A DNA stretch of 64,000 nt from Arenimonas terrae (GTDB taxonomy: Bacteria; Pseudomonadota; Gammaproteobacteria; Xanthomonadales; Xanthomonadaceae): NCBI RefSeq assembly GCF_006265115.1, contig NZ_SMDR01000005.1, positions 1 through 64,000 of the forward strand, read 5' to 3'. The position numbers and the translations under genes are program-made. Position 1 is the stretch's first letter, and each line of letters starts with the position of its first letter. Under the pieces are notes generated by a model that was not told the DNA's origin, made no database searches, and saw only the letters and a program-made list of their open reading frames with translations. This document shows, piece by piece, positions 45,488 to 52,543 of the stretch.

Positions 45488-46486
45488 TCATCTCCCGGGC
45501 GTGGCCAGCACCGCCAGCAGGTCCATTAGACTGCGCACGTCGGTGTGGTTGTGGGCGAGCACGCGGCGCAGGTCGGTGGCGGCGCCGCCCTGAAGGTAGT
45601 CGCGCCAGGCGCGCGGCGCCTCGCTGCCGGGCAGGTCATCTTCGCGCAGCACCTGCAGCAGCCGGCGCTCGACCGTGCCCAGGCGGCAGTTCTCCCACTG
45701 GCCGCGGTAGCGGCGGCGCACCGGATGCAGCAGGTCCAGGTGCGCCAGCGGCGCGATCGGGCAGGGCAGGCGCGCCAGCCGGTAGCGGGTCTTGAGCAGG
45801 GGCGCGTCGTAGCTGCGGCCGTTGTAGCTCACCAGCACCGTGCGCGGCGTCAGCCAGTCCGCGAAACAGTTCAGCATCGCCTCTTCGGCCGCCATCGTCG
45901 TGGTCAGCAGCTGGCGGATGCGCAGCTGGCCGTCGACGACGTCGGAGGCGCCGATCATGAAGGCGCGGGTGCCGGTGCCGCCGGCCAGGCCGGTGGTTTC
46001 GGTGTCGAAGCAGAGCAGGTCGTCGCGGGCGACGGCGCCGAAGTCCTTCGCGAACGAGGCGTCCACCGACGGCGGCAGCGGCGGCGCGTCGTGGCGCGAT
46101 TCGAGGTAGCGCAGGCCGGGCGCGATCTCGTCGCCGGGCAGGTGGCGGTCGCCGGAAGCGGGTGCGCGGGACGGCGGCGCCTGCAGTCCCCGGACGCGCG
46201 GGGGAACCGCGGGTCGGTCCGGCGTCGTGCCGTCTTCCGGGGCAAACGTCGCGATCATGCCGCGCGACGGAACGGCCCGCGCGCGCAGGCCGAGCAGGCG
46301 GCGGATGTGTTCGGGGACTTCCTGGCGAAGGGCGGCCCCTCTTCCCAGCCCCTCTTCCGCAAGGAGAGAGGGGCCCAGGGATTCGCCCTCTCCCCCGGCC
46401 GCCGAAGGCCGGGAAGAGCGATCCGCACCCGCCGCAACGCCCACTTCCCGCCGCAGCACCCGCAGGCGTTCCGCCAGTGCGTTCAT
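45488..46486 (-). CDS. mrfB: MrfB-like DEDD exonuclease (YprB family)
   Basis: A 332-aa protein with an RNase-H-like exonuclease domain (about 150-330). Metal-binding acidic residues are in LLCFDTETTGLAGGTGTRAF (Asp161, Glu163), with YNGRSYDAPLLKTRYRLA and the final HNHTDVRSL also present. In Bacillus the homologue MrfB works with helicase MrfA in repair of mitomycin C damage. Residues about 22-57 are translated from a GC-rich repeat-like insertion (46320-46425) and look foreign to the family. The ATG overlaps the helicase stop codon (ATGA). Confidence 0.88.
   Translation of the reverse strand: MNALAERLRVLRREVGVAAGADRSSRPSAAGGEGESLGPSLLAEEGLGRGAALRQEVPEHIRRLLGLRARAVPSRGMIATFAPEDGTTPDRPAVPPRVRGLQAPPSRAPASGDRHLPGDEIAPGLRYLESRHDAPPLPPSVDASFAKDFGAVARDDLLCFDTETTGLAGGTGTRAFMIGASDVVDGQLRIRQLLTTTMAAEEAMLNCFADWLTPRTVLVSYNGRSYDAPLLKTRYRLARLPCPIAPLAHLDLLHPVRRRYRGQWENCRLGTVERRLLQVLREDDLPGSEAPRAWRDYLQGGAATDLRRVLAHNHTDVRSLMDLLAVLATPGR
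46320..46425. repeat. Repeat-like insertion inside the exonuclease gene
   Basis: CCCCTCTTCC-GCAA-GGAGAGAGGGG forms an imperfect hairpin (46346-46373). It is flanked by related CCCTCTCCCCC and CCTCTTCCCAG tracts and a GGCCGCCGAAGGCC hairpin. This resembles the dispersed CCCTCTCCC/GGGAGAGGG repeats common in this family of bacteria. Confidence 0.6.
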
Positions 46487-48930
46487 GCCGAAACCAGCAG
46501 CTCGAACACCCGCAGCGCCAGCGCACGCGGCGTGTCGGCGCCGCGCGCCTCGTCGCCGGCCAGTACCGGCCCGACGCAGGCCGGGCAGCCGGCGCGGCAG
46601 TCGCAGGCGGCGACCAGGTCGCGCGCGTGCCGCACCAGTTCGCCCTGCCGTCGCCACAGCGGTTCGCTGAGGCCGACGCCGCCGGGATAGTTGTCGTACA
46701 GATACACCGTCGGCGTGAAGCGCTCGACCGCGCCGGCGTCCGCCAGCGAACCGTCGGCGCCGCGCAGCAGGCCGCGGCCACGGCCGTCGCCCTGCGCGAA
46801 CCAGGCGCCGTCGCCATTGCCCACTGCCTTCTGCAGGTCGCGGCCCTCGGCCATCACCGCCAGCGTGGCGACCACGTGCAGCGCGTGCGCAGCGCCGAGG
46901 AAGGCGTCGAGCGCCTGCTGGCGCGAGGCGAACGCGCGCTCCAGCGCCGGCTGCGGCAGCTGCCACCACAGCGCCGTGGTGTGCAGCTCCTGGTCGGGCA
47001 GGTTCACCGGGCCGTAGCCGATGTTTTCGTGCGTGTAGTAGCGGATCTTCTTGTAGCCGGGCACGCGCCGCACCACGTGCACCTCGCCGTGCTGGGCGCT
47101 GCCGTCGCCGGCGCGCACGCCGTCGAAGCGCTCGAGCACCTTGAGCTTGGTGTAGTCGATGGCGTCGGTGTAGTAGTCGACGTGGGTGCGGGTGACGTAG
47201 GCCTTGCGCCCGTCCCAGTCCAGCCGTTCGACCTGGTAGGGCGTGGACTGGATCATGTGGATCGCACCCTCGTACAGCGTCAGCGGCGCGGAGGAAAAAT
47301 CGACCTCGGCGATGATCTTCTGCTGGCCGTCGCTGCGGTCAACCACCACGAAGTTGCCGTCGGCGACCGAGCGCAGCGACACCGCATTGGCCGGGTAGCT
47401 GTCGGCGATCCAGTCCCAGCGCTCGCCTTCGCCGTGCACCACGCCGGATTCGGCCAGCACTTCCAGCCAGGGCTGCGGGTCGACCGGCCCGTAGGTGTCG
47501 CCCACGACGAAGGGCAGCTCGAAGGCGGCGCAGCGCAGGTGGTCGAGCAGGATCAGCGGCTGGTCGGGCGCGATGCGCGCGTGCTCGGGGCTGGCGCCGG
47601 CGAAAAAATCCGGATGCCGCACCAGGTACTGGTCGAGCGGATCGGAGCTGGCCACCAGCACGCCCAGCGAGGGCTTCTGGCGCCGCCCGGCGCGGCCGAT
47701 GCGCTGCCACGCGGCCGCGACCGAGCCCGGGTAGCCGTTGAGCACGACGACGTCGAGCGCGCCGATGTCCACGCCCAGCTCCAGCGCCGAGGTGCTGACG
47801 ATGCCGTCCACGGCGCCGGCGCGCATGGCGCGTTCGGCCTCGCGGCGTTCGCCCGGCAGGTAGCCGCCGCGGTAGGCGCGGATGCGCGCCGGCTTGCGCG
47901 GGTCGTGGTCGAACACGTCCTTGAGGTACTTGGTCAGCACCTCGACCATGGTGCGCGACTGCGCGAACACCAGGGTCTTGAGCCCGGCCTTGATCGCCAG
48001 CCGGGCGATGCGGTTGGACTGCGAACGCGCCGAGGCGCGCAGCCCGAGGTCCGGGTTCACCACCGGCGGATTCCACAGCAGCACGTGTTTTTCGCCGGTG
48101 GGTGCGCCCGATTCGGTGATCGCGCGCACGGAGTGCTCCAGCAGAGCCTCCGCATGCTGCTTCGGGTTGCCGATGGTGGCCGAGCACAGGATGAACTGCG
48201 GGCTCGCGCCGTAGAAGGCGCAGACGCGCTTGAGCCTGCGGATCACGTTGGCCACGTGCGAGCCGAACACGCCGCGGTAGCTGTGCACCTCGTCGATGAC
48301 GACGTAGCGCAGGTTCTCGAAGAACTGCGCCCACTTGGTGTGATGCGGCAGGATGGCCTGGTGCAGCATGTCCGGGTTGGACACCACCAGGTCGGCATGC
48401 AGGCGGATCGCCGCACGCGCATCGCCCGGCGTGTCGCCGTCGAAGGTGTGGCAGCGCAGGCCCAGGCCGCCGGCGCGGTTGAGTTCCAGCAGCTCGGCCA
48501 CCTGGTCCTGGGCCAGGGCCTTGGTCGGGAACAGGAACAGCGCCTTGGCCTGCGCCTGCATCGCGCCCGTGACCACCGGCAGCGTGTAGCACAGGCTCTT
48601 TCCGGACGCCGTGGGCGTGACCACGACCAGGTGCTCGCCGGCGCGCGCTGCGTCCCAGGCTTCGGCCTGGTGGCTGTAGAGCTGCGACACGCCGCGCGCG
48701 CGCAGGGCCGCGGCCAGGGCCGGCGGCAGGTCGTCGGGCAGCGGCGCGTAGCGGCCTTCGCGCGCCGGGATCACCACGTGGCCGGTGATGCGGTCGCCGT
48801 ACTTGGCCTGCAGCCGGGCCGCGAGCTGGCGGCTGTCGCGCGCCAACGCGGCGCCCGGTGCGTCGGCGGGCGCCGCGGGATCGAGCGCGAGCACCCGGGC
48901 GTCGAGGCGGGCGAGGGAGGCGGCGGGCAT
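46483..48930 (-). CDS. mrfA: MrfA-like DEAD/DEAH helicase with DUF1998 domain
   Basis: An 815-aa superfamily 2 helicase of the YprA/Hrq1 group. Walker A is TPTASGKS (105-112). The DEVH box is VVIDEVHSYRGVFGSHVANV, motif III CSATIGNPKQHAEALL, and motif VI QRIGRAGRRQ. The C-terminal DUF1998/MZB region ends with four cysteines (ACDCRAGCPACVGP), the zinc site essential in MrfA. In Bacillus MrfA and MrfB form a repair pathway for mitomycin-type damage. The ATG at 48930 is chosen; the longer frame upstream overlaps the sigma-factor gene and is shadow. Confidence 0.93.
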   Translation of the reverse strand: MPAASLARLDARVLALDPAAPADAPGAALARDSRQLAARLQAKYGDRITGHVVIPAREGRYAPLPDDLPPALAAALRARGVSQLYSHQAEAWDAARAGEHLVVVTPTASGKSLCYTLPVVTGAMQAQAKALFLFPTKALAQDQVAELLELNRAGGLGLRCHTFDGDTPGDARAAIRLHADLVVSNPDMLHQAILPHHTKWAQFFENLRYVVIDEVHSYRGVFGSHVANVIRRLKRVCAFYGASPQFILCSATIGNPKQHAEALLEHSVRAITESGAPTGEKHVLLWNPPVVNPDLGLRASARSQSNRIARLAIKAGLKTLVFAQSRTMVEVLTKYLKDVFDHDPRKPARIRAYRGGYLPGERREAERAMRAGAVDGIVSTSALELGVDIGALDVVVLNGYPGSVAAAWQRIGRAGRRQKPSLGVLVASSDPLDQYLVRHPDFFAGASPEHARIAPDQPLILLDHLRCAAFELPFVVGDTYGPVDPQPWLEVLAESGVVHGEGERWDWIADSYPANAVSLRSVADGNFVVVDRSDGQQKIIAEVDFSSAPLTLYEGAIHMIQSTPYQVERLDWDGRKAYVTRTHVDYYTDAIDYTKLKVLERFDGVRAGDGSAQHGEVHVVRRVPGYKKIRYYTHENIGYGPVNLPDQELHTTALWWQLPQPALERAFASRQQALDAFLGAAHALHVVATLAVMAEGRDLQKAVGNGDGAWFAQGDGRGRGLLRGADGSLADAGAVERFTPTVYLYDNYPGGVGLSEPLWRRQGELVRHARDLVAACDCRAGCPACVGPVLAGDEARGADTPRALALRVFELLVSA

Positions 48931-48974
48931 GGGCGGGACCGGGCGGGGACTGTCCTGCTGTTTAGGCCGCTTTC

Positions 48975-48991
48975 GTCTCAAAACATGAGAC
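48975..48991. promoter_or_regulatory. Dyad in the mrfA-sigma factor divergent region
   Basis: GTCTCA-AAACA-TGAGAC is a perfect 6-bp inverted repeat with a 5-nt spacer, 48 bp before the sigma-factor gene and 45 bp before mrfA. It is a possible operator for either gene. Confidence 0.4.
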
Positions 48992-49038
48992 CGGACCGGA
49001 AAAATGCGGTCCCGCGCAACTTGGGACACAATGCCGCC

Positions 49039-49569
49039 ATGACCGAAGACGCGACCCCCCGCCGCGAAACGTCCCGCGAGCTCGTGCAGGCCCTGTACGC
49101 CGAGCTCAAGCAGGTCGCCAGCCGCGAACGCTGGCGCCTGGGCAACGCGCCGACCCTGCAGACCACGGCCCTGATCAGCGAGACCTACCTGAAGCTGCAC
49201 AAGGTCGAAGGCTGGAACGACCGCGAGCATTTCCTGCGCGCCGCCGCCGTGGCCATGCGCCAGGTGCTGGTGGACGCGGCGCGCGAGCGTTTCGCGCTCA
49301 AGCGCGGGGGCGGCCTGATGCCCGACACGCTGTCGGCGGCCGAACGTGTCGCCATCGAATCCGACGACGAGATCCTGCACGTCAACGAAGCGCTCGAGCG
49401 CCTGCAGGAACTCGACCCGCGCCTGGCCGAAGTGGTCGAGTGCCGCTTCTTCGCCGGCTACAGCGACGCCGAGACCGCGCAGGCCCTGGACATCAGCGAA
49501 CGCACCGTGCGCCGCGACTGGCTCAAGGCCAAGGCCTGGCTGTTCACCGAACTCAACCCGGTGTCGTGA
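49039..49569 (+). CDS. ECF-type RNA polymerase sigma factor (kinase-linked type)
   Basis: A 176-aa sigma factor with region 2 at about 10-95 (TLQTTALISETYLKLHKVEG, FLRAAAVAMRQVLVDAARER) and region 4 at about 115-172 (LDPRLAEVVECRFFAGYSDA, ALDISERTVRRDWLKAKAWL). The segment ISETYLK places a Thr (49) where other ECF factors have acidic residues. In the ECF43 group this site is phosphorylated by a partner Ser/Thr kinase, and such a kinase gene lies convergently, overlapping by 17 nt. No anti-sigma gene is present. No good ribosome-binding site is seen before the ATG. Confidence 0.9.
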   Translation: MTEDATPRRETSRELVQALYAELKQVASRERWRLGNAPTLQTTALISETYLKLHKVEGWNDREHFLRAAAVAMRQVLVDAARERFALKRGGGLMPDTLSAAERVAIESDDEILHVNEALERLQELDPRLAEVVECRFFAGYSDAETAQALDISERTVRRDWLKAKAWLFTELNPVS

Positions 49570-52027
49570 CGCCCGCGCCCGGGCGCGCCGCCGCGTCCAG
49601 TTCGCCGCGCAGCCGCTGCACCTCCGCCTGGTAGGGCGCGCCCGCCGGGCCCAGCGCCTCGAACTTCGCGGCCATCGCCTCCGCCAGCGCCCGCGCACCC
49701 GGCAGGTCGCCGCGGGCCAGCCGCAGCCGCGCCTCGAGGCCATCGCAGAGCGCGTAGAGCACATGCTGTTCGCCCGAATGCGCCCGCGCGGCGGTGCGCG
49801 CTTCGGCCAGCTGCGCCTCGGCGGCATCGAGCTGTCCGAGGCGGATCCGGGTCTCCACCAGTCCCTGCAGCGTCGACACGGTAAGCGGGCTCTGGCCGCC
49901 GGTGAACTCGCGCGACATCGCCAGCGCTTCCTCCAGCAGCGGCAGCGCCTCGTCGGCGCGGCCGGAGCGCAGCACGATCTTGCCGAGGTTGGCCTGCATC
50001 GCCGCCAGTGCGGCCGACGGTCCGTACAGTTCGCGGCGAAGGCCGGCGGCCTGCCGCAGCCGCTGTTCGGCCGAGGCCAGGTCGTTCTTGCGGAACGCCA
50101 CGGTGGCCCAGTTTCCCAGCGTCAGCAGGGCGCCCGCGGACGCGCGCTGGCCGGCGGCGCCCCAGGCCTCCCAGGCGTCCTTGAACGCGGCGTCGGCCGG
50201 TTCGATCTCGCCCTGGTGCAGCAGCGCGATCGCCAGGCTGTTGAGCACGCCGGCGGTGTTGGCGTGGGCGCGGCCGTAGTGGTCGTCGTGTTCGGCCAGC
50301 GCGGCGCGCAGGGTCGCGATGGCGGTCGGCAGGCCGCTTTCCTCGCGCTCGACCTGGGCTTGCAGCAGACGGCTGCCGAGCAGGGAGACGCGGTGCCGGC
50401 CGGGGTCGGTGTTCCAGTAGGCCTGGGCGGCATCGAGCAGGCGCCGGGCTTCGGCGGTGTCGCCGCGGCGCAGTTCGACCTCGGCCAGCTGCAGCGAGAT
50501 CTCGGCGCGCTGGTCCGGCGCGGCCTGGGCTTCGGGTGTGGCCAGGAACTCGCGCAGCAGCGGTGCGGCGCCCTCGTAGTCGTTCATGTAGCCGTACAGC
50601 GCGCCCAGGGTTTCCAGCAGTTCGGCGCGCGTCTGCGGCTGGTCGCGGTACTGGTCGGCCAGGCGCCTGGCGCTGTCGTCGAGCACCTGTTTGGCGGTGA
50701 GCGGGCCGGCGCCGGCGTTTTCGCCGGCGGTGCGGAACATCAGCATCAGGTAGTTCTTCACCGCCTCGGCGCGGCGCATCTCGCGCTGCGCCTGGTCGCG
50801 CTCGCGCTCGGCCTCGCGCGCCTGCCAGGCCACGCCCACCAGGCCGGCCAGCAGGGGGATCATCACCGCGGCGCTCACCGCCACCGCCACCCGGTGCCGG
50901 CTGATGAACCGGCGCAGCCGGTAGCCGCGGGCATCGCCGCGCGCCAGCACCGGTTCGCGGCGCTGGTGCCGGGCGATGTCGTTCCACAGCTGCGAGGCGC
51001 TCTGGTAGCGCGCGGCGGGCTCGCGGCGCAGGGCCTTGAGCACGATCGCGTCCAGGTCGCCGAAGAGCTTGCGGCGCAGCACCGGGCCCTCGCGGGTGGC
51101 GGCCTCGCTGGGCGGCGGCGGGTCGGCCTCGAAGCGGCGCGCCAGCGTGGTCGGCAGCGCGGAGTCGCGCAGGCGCCAGGGCGAGGCGCCGACCAGCAGT
51201 TCGAACAGCAGCAGGCCGAGCGCGTAGACGTCGGTGGCCATGGTGATCGCGCCGCCCTCGATCTGTTCGGGCGCGGCGTAGTCGGGCGTCAGCAGGTGCA
51301 GGGTCTGGGCCGCACTGCCGCTCTCTTCCATCAGCCGGGCGATGCCGAAATCGAGCAGTTTCACGTGCCCGTCTTCGGTGACCAGGATGTTGGCGGGCTT
51401 GAGGTCGCGGTGCACCACCAGGTTGCGGTGGGCGAAGTCCACCGCGTTGCAGACCTCGTGGAAGAGCTGCAGGCGCGCGTCCAGGCCCAGGCGCTTCTCG
51501 CGCGCGTAGCTGAGGATGTCGAGGCCGTCGACGTATTCCATGGCCATGTAGGGCCGGCCGTCGGGCGCCAGGCCGCCGTCGATCAGGCGGGCGATGCCGG
51601 GGTGTTCGAGCGCGGCCAGGATGCGCCGCTCGTTGCCGAAGTGCGCCATCGCGCCGGCGGCTTCCGGGCGGATCAGCTTCAGCGCCACGTGCTGTTCGAA
51701 GTCGGCGCCGTGGCGCTGCGCCAGGTAGACCTCACCCATGCCGCCGCGGCCGATCAGCCTCTCGATGCGGAAGTCGCCGACGAGCTCGTCGGGCGAAAGC
51801 GAACTGTACGGGACCGGCGCGGGTTCGGCCGCCGCCGGCGCCGGGCGTTCCAGGAAATCCGGTTCGGCGTCCAGCGAATCGAACATGCGCCGCACCCGCC
51901 CGCGCGTCGCCTCGTCCACGTCGGCGCGGCGAAGCGCGCGCTCGCGGTCCTCGGGGTCGAGTTCGTGCAGCTTGTCGAACAGGGCGGCGACGGCCGCCCA
52001 TTGCCCGGTGGTCTGGTCCCTGCTCAT
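49553..52027 (-). CDS. Membrane Ser/Thr protein kinase with TPR sensor domain
   Basis: An 824-aa protein. It has an N-terminal regulatory segment (1-80) and a Hanks-type kinase domain (about 83-350): IGRGGMGEVYLAQRH, a later Lys in VALKLIRPE, HRDLKPANILV, DFGIARLME and APEQIEGG. A single membrane helix follows (about 378-397, RVAVAVSAAVMIPLLAGLVG), then a periplasmic tetratricopeptide-rich region (about 420-800, ELLETLGALYGYMNDYEGAA and similar). The kinase probably phosphorylates the adjacent sigma factor, as in the PknS/EcfK pair known from Xanthomonas. Convergent overlap of 17 nt with that gene. Confidence 0.93.
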   Translation of the reverse strand: MSRDQTTGQWAAVAALFDKLHELDPEDRERALRRADVDEATRGRVRRMFDSLDAEPDFLERPAPAAAEPAPVPYSSLSPDELVGDFRIERLIGRGGMGEVYLAQRHGADFEQHVALKLIRPEAAGAMAHFGNERRILAALEHPGIARLIDGGLAPDGRPYMAMEYVDGLDILSYAREKRLGLDARLQLFHEVCNAVDFAHRNLVVHRDLKPANILVTEDGHVKLLDFGIARLMEESGSAAQTLHLLTPDYAAPEQIEGGAITMATDVYALGLLLFELLVGASPWRLRDSALPTTLARRFEADPPPPSEAATREGPVLRRKLFGDLDAIVLKALRREPAARYQSASQLWNDIARHQRREPVLARGDARGYRLRRFISRHRVAVAVSAAVMIPLLAGLVGVAWQAREAERERDQAQREMRRAEAVKNYLMLMFRTAGENAGAGPLTAKQVLDDSARRLADQYRDQPQTRAELLETLGALYGYMNDYEGAAPLLREFLATPEAQAAPDQRAEISLQLAEVELRRGDTAEARRLLDAAQAYWNTDPGRHRVSLLGSRLLQAQVEREESGLPTAIATLRAALAEHDDHYGRAHANTAGVLNSLAIALLHQGEIEPADAAFKDAWEAWGAAGQRASAGALLTLGNWATVAFRKNDLASAEQRLRQAAGLRRELYGPSAALAAMQANLGKIVLRSGRADEALPLLEEALAMSREFTGGQSPLTVSTLQGLVETRIRLGQLDAAEAQLAEARTAARAHSGEQHVLYALCDGLEARLRLARGDLPGARALAEAMAAKFEALGPAGAPYQAEVQRLRGELDAAARPGAGVTTPG

Positions 52028-52082
52028 CGCGCGTGATTCCCCGGCCCAAGCCAGCCGGGACGATAACCCGGCGCGGGCCGGA

Positions 52083-52436
52083 TCAGCCGCAGTGGGCGCG
52101 GGTGACCTTGTTGTCGGCGTCGACGTCGAGGTTCAGACGGTCCTCGCGGTAGTCCATGGTCACCGCCATGCCCGGCTTGATCACGCGCATGCGCTCGGCG
52201 CCGGACTGGATCCGGGCCTTGGCCACCAGGGCCTCGTCGGCGACCTGGCCGAGGGTCCACTGCACTTTGTCGGCGCTGCAGGTCATGGCGGGAGCCTCCG
52301 GGGCGGGGGATGCGGGCGTGGTGACGGGCGTTTCCGGGCCGGCGGCCGCGCCGGCATCGGCTTCGGAGGCGGGCGTGGCGCAGGCGCTCAGCAGCAGGGC
52401 GGCGAGCAGGGACAGGCTGGGGGGAAGGACACGCAT
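52083..52436 (-). CDS. Lipoprotein with peptidase-inhibitor I78 domain
   Basis: A 117-aa protein with a lipoprotein signal (LSLLAALLLSACATP), a short Ala/Pro linker, and an I78 inhibitor domain (about 52-117). The domain has VQWTLGQVADEALVAKARIQ, SGAERMRVIKPGMAVTMDYR, EDRLNLDVD and the closing HCG. Two cysteines (TCSAD and HCG) likely form a disulfide. I78 proteins inhibit serine proteases; this one may protect the envelope from the cell's own exported proteases. It stands alone, 55 bp from the kinase gene on the same strand. Confidence 0.92.
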   Translation of the reverse strand: MRVLPPSLSLLAALLLSACATPASEADAGAAAGPETPVTTPASPAPEAPAMTCSADKVQWTLGQVADEALVAKARIQSGAERMRVIKPGMAVTMDYREDRLNLDVDADNKVTRAHCG

Positions 52437-52543
52437 CGGACTCTCCTTGCGACGGGTGCCCGCAGCCTAACGCAGGGCTCGTCTTGCCGTATTAACGAAG
52501 CCGGACCCATCATGTCGGCGCCCCCCGGAACGAGTAAGCCCCC

